A stretch of DNA of 57,849 nucleotides from Pseudobacteriovorax antillogorgiicola (GTDB lineage Bacteria > Bdellovibrionota_B > Oligoflexia > Oligoflexales > CAIYRB01): the NCBI GenBank assembly GCA_945862295.1, contig CAMAXT010000006.1:1-57849 (forward strand), in the 5' to 3' direction. The notes beneath the pieces are model-generated. The model had not been told where the DNA came from. It ran no database searches and saw only the letters and a program-made list of their open reading frames with translations. Of this stretch, positions 35,050 to 44,044 are shown piece by piece. Every line of letters starts with the position of its first letter. Position 1 is the stretch's first letter. The translations under genes and the position numbers were made by a program.

Positions 35050-35507
35050 AATCTCTTTTTCCGGAAAAAATCTTTCAGAATTTGTCCGCACTCATTGCTT
35101 AGCACGCCACTAGTAATTTGAAACTTGTGGTTGAGCCTGTCGTCGTCGTGGATGTTGTAAAGACTGCCCGTCGCTCCAGATTTAGGATCCAATGCGCCGA
35201 AAACAACGCGATCAATCCTTGACTGATAGATTGCCCCAACACACATCAAGCAGGGTTCGAGGGTGACGTATAATGTGCAGTCTGTGAGTCGCCAGGATGA
35301 AAGTTTTTGGTTGGCTATTTGTATGGCTTCGAGTTCTGCGTGCGAAAGAACACTGAATTTTTTTTCGCGCTGATTAAAACCTTCGGCGATCACTTGACCA
35401 TCGCGCACAATCAATGCGCCAACAGGTACTTCGTCTATGTCTGAAGCAGATTGCGCCAGGCTAAGAGCCCGGCGCATCCATATTTCATCGCTAACTTCTG
35501 AAATCAA
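35046..35507 (-). CDS. tadA: tRNA adenosine(34) deaminase
   Basis: TadA converts adenosine 34 of tRNA-Arg(ACG) to inosine. The zinc and catalytic motifs are intact: H56-A-E58 (SHAELEAIQ) and PC86-LM-C89 (EPCLMCVGAIYQSR). The start is TTG 35507, which overlaps the recombinase-like stop (TTGA), so the two minus-strand genes are coupled. Confidence 0.93.
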   Translation of the reverse strand: MISEVSDEIWMRRALSLAQSASDIDEVPVGALIVRDGQVIAEGFNQREKKFSVLSHAELEAIQIANQKLSSWRLTDCTLYVTLEPCLMCVGAIYQSRIDRVVFGALDPKSGATGSLYNIHDDDRLNHKFQITSGVLSNECGQILKDFFRKKRF

Positions 35508-36448
35508 ACTGAGGTCGCCCCATTAACAACTGCCGAACCTGTCATGACTTGGGCAGTTACCGGACCTTTTCGGCGTGCAAAGTGCTTGGCAATGTTGCCA
35601 AGGCGGCGAAGACCGAGGTGAGCCATGATTTCTTCAGGCATCTTGCCAAGTGACATCAAGTAATTGACGGCGAAGTGGCGAAGTTGTTCCGTATTTAGAT
35701 GGCTCAATCCTGCTTTAGTTCCAATTTCATATAATATGAATTTGAGTCCATGGCGTGTCATCACCGGAAGCGGACTAGCAGCATCACGGCCTTTGAAGGC
35801 GATGAACATACGTTTTTCTTTGCAATTCAAAATTGCTGGATGTTTAAGTTCGTCGTAGTAGCGTTTATAGCCATCTAAAAACGAAAAAGTATCAGAAGAC
35901 AGGGGTACAGAGCGGGCTTTGGTCCCGGCTACATGTAACCAGCTGCGATTGCCTTCTCTCATAAAGTCGCGCCAGGTCAATGCAATGACCTCGTTCGCCT
36001 TCAGGCCTTCATGCGCCAACAGAGAAACAATCGCTGCATCCCGAGCTGCCTTGAAATCAGGCTTTCCGCTTAAAGCGATCTGCAACAAATTGTCGATGTC
36101 ATCATCTGACAAATCGTTAGGCAGAGTTTCGTCGCGTGAAGGAATTGGTACGCAATCAAATGGAGTCGATTGGATTTGTTGAGAATCGGAAAGGAAGCGG
36201 TAAAACTGCCTCACACCGATTACAGCTCTGCGAACGGAGTTCTCGCGCTCATCACAATCTGATTTGAGAAAAGATTGGTAAGCAACTAGGGTGTCCGGAT
36301 CGACTTGGGCTGGTGCCATCTTAGCAGCACTCAAAAACTCCAAAAAACGGCTAGCGTCGCGACAATATGACTCGACAGTCGACGGTTGCTTGCCCCGAGA
36401 CTTCAGGCATTCTGCAAATTTATCTACCGAAATATGATCCACGAGCAT
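35504..36448 (-). CDS. Tyrosine-recombinase homologue lacking catalytic residues
   Basis: The fold is XerC/XerD-like: an N-terminal SAM-like core-binding region (VDKFAECLKSRG...YCRDASRFLEFL, about residues 10-95) and a catalytic-type domain (LLAHEGLKANEVIALTWRDF, HVAGTKARSVPL, NTEQLRHFAVNYLMSLGKMPEEIMAHLGL). The active site is degraded: Arg-I is Lys150, the HxxR His is Glu254 (R257 stays), the next His is Leu280, and the nucleophilic Tyr position is His289. Strand exchange is therefore not expected; DNA or protein binding might remain. ATG 36448 has AGAGGT upstream. Confidence 0.75.
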   Translation of the reverse strand: MLVDHISVDKFAECLKSRGKQPSTVESYCRDASRFLEFLSAAKMAPAQVDPDTLVAYQSFLKSDCDERENSVRRAVIGVRQFYRFLSDSQQIQSTPFDCVPIPSRDETLPNDLSDDDIDNLLQIALSGKPDFKAARDAAIVSLLAHEGLKANEVIALTWRDFMREGNRSWLHVAGTKARSVPLSSDTFSFLDGYKRYYDELKHPAILNCKEKRMFIAFKGRDAASPLPVMTRHGLKFILYEIGTKAGLSHLNTEQLRHFAVNYLMSLGKMPEEIMAHLGLRRLGNIAKHFARRKGPVTAQVMTGSAVVNGATSV

Positions 36449-36622
36449 GAATCGACCTCTATGCAGGTTTGGATTTACAAAATGAAACGTACCCCTAATT
36501 CTTGTTATATGCAAAGGGGGAGTGAATTTTTTTTTATATTCTTATGCATAAATTTTTATAGTGGTTCTGCTCTGTAATGGCGTAAAATTCCTGACAGCAA
36601 AACCATTTTGGGAGTCAATTCC

Positions 36623-37312
36623 TTGAAAACACAAAGAATTAGCCTGCGGTCGATTGTATCGAGCGCGGCTCTGCTTATTTTTTGCTCAGTACTTGCTGGC
36701 TGGGTTCGTCCTGAACTTCCAACGAAGACGAAGCCGGCCACATCATTTTCTGCACAGCTGCAGCAGGTCTCTGTTGAGATAAACGGCGTCTCTCATCTTG
36801 TGAAGAATGGTGAAACGCTGCGTGTCGTGCGCGGTGACCGGATCAAGATCATCGAAGGAAAACTGAACGACGCCGGGAAAAAAATTGAGGCGATTAATGT
36901 CATCGGCTTTAATTCTCCGAAGAGCCGCAATGGTGACGACCGAAAGATAGAATTCTCTTCTTTCTCTTTTCAACGTGATTGGTCCGAAAATAAGCAAGGT
37001 GATACTTTTGTCGCTATAGCTAGTTCTGGTAACGAGACACACGGCGCAGTGTTTTTTAAAGTGATTGAACCTGAACTTAATTTTGCTGTTCTTGACGTCA
37101 ACGGCCGCGAAGTAGTGCTACGCTCTGGCGAACCGTTTGTCGGTGCATCGACCGATCAAGTACGGGTAAAAAGAGTCGTCACAAATGTTGCAGATAATGA
37201 CAACGTTTTTGTCCAAATGGTTCCCGTCAAAGGACGAAGCGGTGAGTATGAGATGCGCTTTTTGCGTGAAAAACATATTTTTGCTAAGTTGCCGCTGAAG
37301 TTGGAGAAGTAA
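36623..37312 (+). CDS. Exported or membrane-anchored protein ahead of the NtrY-like kinase
   Basis: TTG 36623 has GGGAG eight bases upstream. An N-terminal hydrophobic segment (IVSSAALLIFCSVLAGW) suggests export or anchoring. The rest is beta-rich, with two similar-looking modules beginning VSVEINGVSHLVKNGETLRVVRGDRI and FAVLDVNGREVVLRSGEPFVGAS. No family is recognised. Its stop overlaps the ntrY-like start by one base, so it is a strong candidate for a signal-receiving partner of that kinase (inference). Confidence 0.6.
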   Translation: MKTQRISLRSIVSSAALLIFCSVLAGWVRPELPTKTKPATSFSAQLQQVSVEINGVSHLVKNGETLRVVRGDRIKIIEGKLNDAGKKIEAINVIGFNSPKSRNGDDRKIEFSSFSFQRDWSENKQGDTFVAIASSGNETHGAVFFKVIEPELNFAVLDVNGREVVLRSGEPFVGASTDQVRVKRVVTNVADNDNVFVQMVPVKGRSGEYEMRFLREKHIFAKLPLKLEK

Positions 37313-39585
37313 TGGCATTCTTGTCCATGAATTCGACGGCGGAGCGGAAGCGCTTGCTCGAAGTGGTTGCCATTGTGGTCACCACTTTTCTTTTGGTCGT
37401 CATTTCCCGGCTCGAGACAAGACTTTTTGAACTCAGCGATCATCTCGCGCGCAATCATGAATTCTTTACATCAGTAATTTACTTCGGTTTGATCAATTTC
37501 AATGTCGTTTTGATTTTGATTCTGAGCTTTCTTCTTTTTCGCAACATTGCAAAACTGGTGGTTGAGCGGCGACGCGGGATTTTTGGTTCGAATCTTAGAA
37601 CAAAACTAGTCGTTACTTTGATGTTTTTTGCATTAGCCCCGACCGTCTTATTTTTCTACATTTCCTCGCGCTACATTATTACGAGTTTTGATGAATGGTT
37701 TTCAGAAAAAGTTCGCGTCACCATGCATCAAACGCGAGAAGCAGGCGCACGCGTCTATAAACAAGATCAAAGACGCTTAGAAAGTCTTGCTCGGATAGCG
37801 CTCCATCGCATTAAAGTCCTGCCTCCAGACGAACAGTTTGTCACCGACCAACAGCTGATAATTCCAGCGCAACTCGAAGGTTTTGAAACGCAGTACGGTC
37901 TTGATGCGGTCATGGTTTATAACATGCAAGGCTCATTGATCTGGTCTAGTCGTGTCATTCCCGGAATTAATAATGGTGATGTTACCCCCGATGTTTTCTT
38001 AATCGAAGCTCTGAACCGGTTTCATGCTGAGCCTGGATTATTCTCCATAAGCACTGTCGTTGGTGACGATAACCAAGACATCGTTAAAGGTGTCGCACCT
38101 ATTATCCAGGAAAAATCTCGGGAGGTGGTCGGCATTGTTCTTGTCGAAACCAGGTTTGAGACTCAGATCCTTAAAAGTATCGAGTCTATCCAGCAGGCAT
38201 TTTCTGACTTAAGACCCAGTGCGCAGCTAATTAAACTCAACTACTTGGTTCTACTTGTTGTTATGACGCTGCTTGTTAGTTTTTCTGCCGTCTGGCTCGG
38301 ATTTTATGTAGCGCGAGGCATCACGGGACCGATTCAGAGTCTTGCCGAGGGAACAAGAGAGGTCGCTCTCGGGAACTACAACATCACCCTGTCGACCCGG
38401 TCCGAAGACGAGACGGGTCAGCTGGTAAAATCGTTCAATAAGATGACCTCGGATCTGCAGAGCCATAGAATGCGAGCAGAAGAGGCGAAGGTGGCCTTGT
38501 TAGAGAGTAAAGAGGAATCTGAACGCCGCCGTCAGTACATGGAAGTAGTCCTTAAAAACATCACAGCCGGAGTTGTTGCTTTAGATAAAAACGGCATCGT
38601 TACGTCGGTCAATAACGCCGCTATGGATCTACTGCAAATTGGGGAAGTTGATATCGTTGGCTCGCATATCAAAGATGCTTTTGATACCGATACCTATAAT
38701 GCGATGTGGAAGCCGCTTTTTGAACAATATCTCAGGCAGCAAACCTTTTCCTACCAAATCGATATTAAGGCAGAAAGCAAAGCACTAACCCTGTTGATCG
38801 ATGGCACTCACATCATTGATGAAGACGGGGAAGATCAAGGTTATGTAATCGTTTTTGACGATGCTACTGAGCGAGTTAAAGCTCAGCGTGTGGCCGCTTG
38901 GCGAGAAGTAGCTCGTCGGATCGCTCACGAGATCAAAAACCCAGTGACTCCGATCAAGCTTAGCGCTCAACGCCTTCTACGCCGCTTTCATGAAAAGTTT
39001 GAAGGTCAGGACCGCGAAGTATTTGAATCCTGTCTCGAAACGATCTTAAAACAAGTGGATTCTTTGCGAGATCTCGTCAACGAATTTTCTAAGTTTTCTC
39101 GATTGCCGCAGATCAAGCCGGTGATTGCTGATATCAACGAAATCATTATGAATGCTGTTAATCTTTATGCTATGAGTTACCCAAAAATTAAGATTAATCT
39201 AGATGAACTGGGTGGATTGCCGCAGTTTTTGTTAGATACCGATCAAATGAACAGAGTGTTCGTAAATATTTTCTCCAATGCCGTAGCGGCTCTCGATAAC
39301 GTCGAACGCGGTACCATCGATGTTCGCAGCTCTCTCCTTCGCGAACTTAATACTGTCCGCATCGAGGTCGCAGATAACGGTTGCGGGATCCCAAGTCATT
39401 TACGAGACCGAGTTTTAGAACCGTATTTTTCCACAAAAGATGGTGGCACAGGTCTTGGTCTCGCGATTGTAAATCAAATTATCTCTGACCACGGCGGCTA
39501 TCTACGGGTAGAAGACAATGTTCCGAGTGGAACGCGTATTGTTATTGAACTCCCATTGAGTATTGCGCCTTCTACTCAATCTTGA
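37312..39585 (+). CDS. ntrY: NtrY-like sensor histidine kinase
   Basis: Three or four transmembrane segments (about residues 14-34, 50-75, 95-125 and 308-330) flank a periplasmic region; then a HAMP linker, a PAS-like domain (VALDKNGIVTSVNNAAMDLLQIGE), and a HisKA motif ARRIAHEIKNPVTPIKL with His539, the phosphorylation site, and a HATPase with ADNGCGIP and DGGTGLGLAI. The layout is that of NtrY. It is flanked by a partner protein upstream and the NtrX-like regulator downstream (TTGA overlap). Confidence 0.88.
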   Translation: MAFLSMNSTAERKRLLEVVAIVVTTFLLVVISRLETRLFELSDHLARNHEFFTSVIYFGLINFNVVLILILSFLLFRNIAKLVVERRRGIFGSNLRTKLVVTLMFFALAPTVLFFYISSRYIITSFDEWFSEKVRVTMHQTREAGARVYKQDQRRLESLARIALHRIKVLPPDEQFVTDQQLIIPAQLEGFETQYGLDAVMVYNMQGSLIWSSRVIPGINNGDVTPDVFLIEALNRFHAEPGLFSISTVVGDDNQDIVKGVAPIIQEKSREVVGIVLVETRFETQILKSIESIQQAFSDLRPSAQLIKLNYLVLLVVMTLLVSFSAVWLGFYVARGITGPIQSLAEGTREVALGNYNITLSTRSEDETGQLVKSFNKMTSDLQSHRMRAEEAKVALLESKEESERRRQYMEVVLKNITAGVVALDKNGIVTSVNNAAMDLLQIGEVDIVGSHIKDAFDTDTYNAMWKPLFEQYLRQQTFSYQIDIKAESKALTLLIDGTHIIDEDGEDQGYVIVFDDATERVKAQRVAAWREVARRIAHEIKNPVTPIKLSAQRLLRRFHEKFEGQDREVFESCLETILKQVDSLRDLVNEFSKFSRLPQIKPVIADINEIIMNAVNLYAMSYPKIKINLDELGGLPQFLLDTDQMNRVFVNIFSNAVAALDNVERGTIDVRSSLLRELNTVRIEVADNGCGIPSHLRDRVLEPYFSTKDGGTGLGLAIVNQIISDHGGYLRVEDNVPSGTRIVIELPLSIAPSTQS

Positions 39586-40985
39586 CGGGTGAGACTGTGT
39601 CTTCAACGAAATCAAAGGCTAAAAAGCGCCCCCTCGCTCTCATCATCGATGACGAAGAATCCATTTGCCACTCACTGGCTGGTGTTTTGTCTGACGAAGG
39701 CTGGGGAACTGTGACAGCCCTGAACGGCCAGGCTGGCATGATCGAATTTAAACTTCATCAACCGGATTTAGTGTTTTTAGACGTCTGGATGCCTGGCCTA
39801 GACGGTATTGAAACCATGCAGCTGCTTAAAGACATGAATCCTGAAGTGCCCATCATCATCATGAGTGGGCATGGAACGATTGAAACTGCTGTTCGAGCGA
39901 CAAAACTAGGTGCTTTCGACTTTATCGAAAAGCCAATGTCGATCGATAAAATTCTCCCGTTAGCGGAGCAGGTTGCTAGTAATAGACTGCAAAAATTGTC
40001 TGCCACGGTACGAAACCTCAAAAAACCAGACCTCATCGGTAGCTCGCCTGCAATGCAACCGATTCAAAAGCAGTTAAGTATTGTCGCCCCGCGCCACGCT
40101 TGGGTTCTCATAACTGGTGAGAACGGCACCGGAAAAGAAGTCCTAGCGATGAATATCCATACCTTAAGCCCGAGAGCAGAGAAGCCCTTTATTGCTGTCA
40201 ATTGCGCGGCGATCCCAGAAGAATTGATCGAAAGTGAGCTTTTTGGACACGAAAAAGGTGCATTTACCGGTGCGGTTTCCAGCCAGCGCGGCCGATTTGA
40301 ACAAGCCTCAGGTGGCACGCTGTTTTTAGATGAAATTGGCGACATGTCACTTCGCACTCAAGCAAAGATTTTGCGAGTTTTGCAGGAACAGTCGTTTGAA
40401 CGGCTAGGCGGCGAAGAAACCATTAAAGTAGATGTCAGAGTGATTGCGGCAACCAATAAAATCCTCGAAGAAGAGATCGCCAACGGTCAATTTCGCGAGG
40501 ATTTGTTCTACCGCTTGAATATAGTTCCTTTTAATCTGCCGCCATTGCGTGAAAGAACAGAAGATTTAGAAGAACTCACCAAACATTTTCTAAAGATCAT
40601 GTCATTTGACCTGAATGAACCTAAAAAAGTGATCGATCCAGAGGTGTTTGCGATCATGAAACACTATCCATGGCCTGGAAACATTAGGGAGCTTCGCAAT
40701 CTTATCGAAAGGCTTTGTATTATGGTTCCCGGCAATGCAATTACCCGGGCAGACTTGCCGGAAAACATAGTTTTACGTTCCGAAAATGGTCCATTAGATA
40801 GTCGAAACGAGGCCTCAACCCTTAGGGAAGCAAAATCGGACTTTGAACGAGCTTTCATTCTTGATAAACTTCAAGAAAATCAGTGGAATGTCTCAAAGAC
40901 AGCAGAGGCTATCGGTATCGAGCGAAGCAACCTGCATAGAAAGCTGAAGTTGTTCAATATCGATCCGAAGCAGTTGAAAGATTGA
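39582..40985 (+). CDS. ntrX: NtrX/NtrC-type sigma-54-dependent response regulator
   Basis: An N-terminal receiver domain with Asp67 in FLDVWMPG, then an AAA+ sigma-54 activator domain with Walker A GENGTGKE, the sigma-54 contact loop GAFTGA, Walker B TLFLDEIGDM and the FYRLNIVPFNLPPLRER region, and a C-terminal Fis-type helix-turn-helix (NVSKTAEAIGIERSNLHRKL). It would be phosphorylated by the adjacent kinase and activate sigma-54 promoters. TTG 39582 overlaps the kinase stop; GTG 39597 is an alternative start. Confidence 0.9.
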   Translation: MTGETVSSTKSKAKKRPLALIIDDEESICHSLAGVLSDEGWGTVTALNGQAGMIEFKLHQPDLVFLDVWMPGLDGIETMQLLKDMNPEVPIIIMSGHGTIETAVRATKLGAFDFIEKPMSIDKILPLAEQVASNRLQKLSATVRNLKKPDLIGSSPAMQPIQKQLSIVAPRHAWVLITGENGTGKEVLAMNIHTLSPRAEKPFIAVNCAAIPEELIESELFGHEKGAFTGAVSSQRGRFEQASGGTLFLDEIGDMSLRTQAKILRVLQEQSFERLGGEETIKVDVRVIAATNKILEEEIANGQFREDLFYRLNIVPFNLPPLRERTEDLEELTKHFLKIMSFDLNEPKKVIDPEVFAIMKHYPWPGNIRELRNLIERLCIMVPGNAITRADLPENIVLRSENGPLDSRNEASTLREAKSDFERAFILDKLQENQWNVSKTAEAIGIERSNLHRKLKLFNIDPKQLKD

Positions 40986-41011
40986 GCGCACGACTAACGA
41001 GGTCTTTTCGT

Positions 41012-42280
41012 ATGGAACCAGGTAAAACAGCAGCGCTTTCAAAACCAGGTAATTCCTACACCGTTGAGCGCCAAGGCACGGGCATTCTTGTCAGTGGCGG
41101 AACGATTGCTGACGATGATACTGTCGCCTGGAACGCAAAGATCATCGATGAAAAACGAATACTTCTTCTTTCAGATGATGCTGCCGGTCAAATGCTTAAC
41201 GCACCAGCAGGCATGGCAAAATGCAGGGCGGATATTTTCAAAAGCTTCTTAATCGGCTTGCATCAATCCAAATGGAGCGGCGTGATTTCCATTGATACAG
41301 GGTACGGGATCAAGAGAGTGTGGCTCTCCAGTGGAGAGCTAGCTTTTGCCGCATCGAATATTATCGACGATCGTTTGGGTGAAGTTATTTACCGCGAAGA
41401 ACGAATCACAATCGATGAACTCACGGATTCAGCAGCTCAGGTAACAAAAGCGACAAAATTCGGTCAGGTTCTTCTAGCTAGCGGTATTTTCTCAAATGCC
41501 GACCTCTGGAATGCGTTAAAAATGCAAGTATTGCAAATTGTGCGGTCGCTTTTCATGATCGACACCATTTATTTCGAACTCGACAGTGTGAACCAATATG
41601 CTCCGACTGAAATTGTGTTCCAAGAATCCTTTGAATCGCTTGTTGACGACGCATTCAGCTATGGTTGTTCGTTCCGATCTTTTGTGTCGCGTTTACGAGC
41701 CGAGAGTGAGATTGAACTTCTTGCTCCCGTTGCGGATTTGCACCACCGCTTTGCTTCTGGAAGTTTCCTTGGCGATTTGGTTAGTCTGATCGAGACTCAT
41801 AAAAATGTTGAGAGCCTTCTTGATGCATCCAAATTAATCGACGCGTATACTATTGCGGCTCTTTCATCGTTAGTGAATCACGGTGTTTGTAAGATTCATC
41901 CTGATCCAGATTCTGACCAACGTTCATTGCCATTGATGGCGCCCCTCAAGACTAAATTTGATTCGCTAGCATACGTGTATAATTTAGTGCGCAAAGCTTT
42001 CAAAGACGCCGGTAAGGACTTCCCGTTGATTGATTATAATTCCTTCGTTGCTTCGCTTAATCCTTTAGGATTTCCATCTCTATTTCTCGATCCAGACGGC
42101 ACTATCGGAAGAAACTGCGTTTCAACAGTGTTTAGCCAATGCACAAGCCAAGAGCGCGTAACTTATTTCTGCAACCGCATTGATGCGATGATTCAGTTTC
42201 TATTGCAGATCACAAGTGACGTCCTTGATTTCAAAATAGCTGGCGGGATTCGTCGTGACTTTAGGTCTGTGTCTGCATGA
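41012..42280 (+). CDS. DUF4388-like (PATAN) protein
   Basis: ATG 41012 has GAGGT eight bases upstream and is preferred to TTG 40982. The stretch FKSFLIGLHQSKWSGVISIDTGYGIKRVWLSSGELAFAASNIIDDRLGEVIYREERI matches the DUF4388/PATAN pattern. Such domains occur in two-component and surface-motility systems. The rest (helical, about 230 residues) has no named family. It shares an operon with the NtrY/NtrX-like pair, so it may be an output or scaffold protein of that pathway. Confidence 0.6.
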   Translation: MEPGKTAALSKPGNSYTVERQGTGILVSGGTIADDDTVAWNAKIIDEKRILLLSDDAAGQMLNAPAGMAKCRADIFKSFLIGLHQSKWSGVISIDTGYGIKRVWLSSGELAFAASNIIDDRLGEVIYREERITIDELTDSAAQVTKATKFGQVLLASGIFSNADLWNALKMQVLQIVRSLFMIDTIYFELDSVNQYAPTEIVFQESFESLVDDAFSYGCSFRSFVSRLRAESEIELLAPVADLHHRFASGSFLGDLVSLIETHKNVESLLDASKLIDAYTIAALSSLVNHGVCKIHPDPDSDQRSLPLMAPLKTKFDSLAYVYNLVRKAFKDAGKDFPLIDYNSFVASLNPLGFPSLFLDPDGTIGRNCVSTVFSQCTSQERVTYFCNRIDAMIQFLLQITSDVLDFKIAGGIRRDFRSVSA

Positions 42281-43179
42281 GTCCTAAACATCAAGGTCCG
42301 AAATCAGGCAAGAAAGATGCGCCGCGTTCACAAGTCCAACCGGGACATTCAAAAGGAAAACCCGCGCCGCATAATCAAAAGCAGAGTCAATCTGCTGGTC
42401 GGCCACATACACGTGATCATTCAAAACAAAACTCAAAACCAAGTCCTCTATCTCCTCAAGAATACCTTGTGGAAGGGCAGTCTTCGGTTTTGGAGTATGT
42501 GCGGTTTAGACCTGATTCAGTCTTAGAAATTTATGCGAATGCGCAAGCGACTGATGATCTCGCGCGCACTTTGAAATCTCTCCAGTTTGTATCAAAGATT
42601 TCTGACATCGCTGCGCTCAAAGAATCGTTCAATGTGTCATCTCCTGTTGCAGCAAAAGTCAATTTAAAAGCGCTAGAATTACAGGCATTCGAAAAACGCA
42701 TCGAAAGTCGCACAAAAGATCTTGTACTTGTACTCGATCATTTGGAAGACCCACGAAATCTCGGTGCAATTGTGAGAAGCGCAGGATTTTTTGGCGTGCG
42801 CGAAATAATTGTTCCAGACCGCAGACAAGTATTTATCACGCAATCAGCAGTTGCTACCGCACAAGGTGGATTCGCAGTTTGTGATTTGGTTGTAGTGCCT
42901 AATCTTGTGCGTTTTGCCGAGAAAATGAAGAAAGAGTCAGCTTATTGGGTAATCGGAGCAGATATGGACGGCGAACATTTTTCTAAACTTACAAACGAGT
43001 ACGCAAAAGTTTTACTTGTTGTTGGCAGCGAAGGAAGCGGCATGAGTCGCATGATGCGCGAGGCTTGTGACCGTATTGCAATGATTCCAGGTAAGCCCGG
43101 AGCATTAGAATCTTTAAATGTCTCAGTCGCTGCAGGCATTCTTTTGTCAGCATTTTCGGCTAGTACCGCTTCTTTGTGA
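42277..43179 (+). CDS. rlmB: SpoU/TrmH-family 23S rRNA 2'-O-methyltransferase (RlmB-like)
   Basis: ATG 42277 overlaps the previous stop (ATGA). After a ~65-residue Pro/Gln/Lys-rich, probably disordered lead, the protein has an RlmB-like substrate-binding region and the three SPOUT motifs: DHLEDPRNLGAIVRSAGFFGV, LLVVGSEGSGMSR and IPGKPGALESLNVSVAAGI. RlmB methylates 23S rRNA G2251 in E. coli. The trefoil-knot fold is certain; the target is inferred. It is last in the operon. Confidence 0.9.
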   Translation: MSPKHQGPKSGKKDAPRSQVQPGHSKGKPAPHNQKQSQSAGRPHTRDHSKQNSKPSPLSPQEYLVEGQSSVLEYVRFRPDSVLEIYANAQATDDLARTLKSLQFVSKISDIAALKESFNVSSPVAAKVNLKALELQAFEKRIESRTKDLVLVLDHLEDPRNLGAIVRSAGFFGVREIIVPDRRQVFITQSAVATAQGGFAVCDLVVVPNLVRFAEKMKKESAYWVIGADMDGEHFSKLTNEYAKVLLVVGSEGSGMSRMMREACDRIAMIPGKPGALESLNVSVAAGILLSAFSASTASL

Positions 43180-43206
43180 AATATTTTTAAGTCCCTCCGC
43201 AAGTGC

Positions 43207-43235
43207 TTGACATTACGGATCTATCATAGTATTCC
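43207..43235 (+). promoter_or_regulatory. Possible promoter of the tRNA/tuf operon
   Basis: TTGACA at 43207-43212 (perfect -35), a 17-base spacer, and a weak TATTCC -10 at 43230-43235, about 90 bases before the first tRNA. Confidence 0.4.
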
Positions 43236-43323
43236 ATTACATCTAATTGCCACCGAACATGCCGAAACCATTAAGGTTTTTAAATCGCATGATCCCGGCA
43301 TCTAGGCTTCAGACGGTTACTAC

Positions 43324-43399
43324 GCTGGTGTAGCTCAATTGGTAGAGCAGCTGACTTGTAATCAGCAGGTTGCGGGTTCAAGTCCCATCACCAGCTCCA
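43324..43399 (+). tRNA. tRNA-Thr (anticodon TGT)
   Basis: Acceptor GCTGGTG pairs with CACCAGC; the anticodon loop reads CTTGTAA and the T arm is GCGGGTTCAAGTCCCAT-like. The CCA end is encoded. It is first of four tRNAs before tuf, the same order (Thr, Tyr, Gly, Thr) as thrU-tyrU-glyT-thrT-tufB in E. coli. Confidence 0.97.
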
Positions 43400-43462
43400 C
43401 CGTCTGAAAAACAGATGTCGAATAAATGCTGAGTATGTCAGGCGGCGGTTTTTTTTTGATCC

Positions 43463-43548
43463 GGAGGGTTGCCCGAGCGGCCAATGGGGGCGGGCTGTAA
43501 ACCCGTTGACTTACGTCTTCGAAGGTTCGAATCCTTAACCCTCCACCA
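43463..43548 (+). tRNA. tRNA-Tyr (anticodon GTA)
   Basis: Acceptor GGAGGGT pairs with ACCCTCC; a long variable arm (GTTGACTTACGTC), as in bacterial tyrosine tRNAs; anticodon loop CTGTAAA; encoded CCA. Confidence 0.97.
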
Positions 43549-43664
43549 TCAAAAATAAAGGTGATTGGAATGTGATGTTTGGTTTTGGGTAGTGAAATAA
43601 TTACACAAGCCAACTATTTTTAATTCCAAAAGCCAACGGATACGTTAGTATCCTCGGTTATTGA

Positions 43665-43741
43665 GCGGGAGTAGCTCAGCTGGCTAGAGCATTAGCCTTC
43701 CAAGCTAAGGGTCGCGGGTTCGAATCCCGTTTCCCGCTCCA
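43665..43741 (+). tRNA. tRNA-Gly (anticodon TCC)
   Basis: Acceptor GCGGGAG pairs with TTCCCGC (one G-T pair); anticodon loop CTTCCAA; encoded CCA. Confidence 0.97.
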
Positions 43742-43856
43742 CTGAAACATTATCATCAGCGACAGAGAAACCGGCGCTCCGGAGAGCTAAGAAACTGTCG
43801 CTGGTGTTTGTATCTCTGAAGATCGTAACTGCAGATGTAGTTTTGATTTTAGGCAG

Positions 43857-43931
<75 letters not shown>

Positions 43932-44044
43932 TTGGTTTTGGAAACACGACTCGGTTGAGTCTTATTAAGTATTTTGATAACCACACGGTAAACTGGTCGC
44001 TTCTTCAGTGTTTGAAGGCAGCCAGCCATAGCGGGAGGAATGAG

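Noticed and set aside
35504-36448. Mobile-element integrase with attachment sites
   Set aside because: The catalytic residues are gone, no att-like direct repeats or cargo genes surround it, and its neighbours are housekeeping genes.
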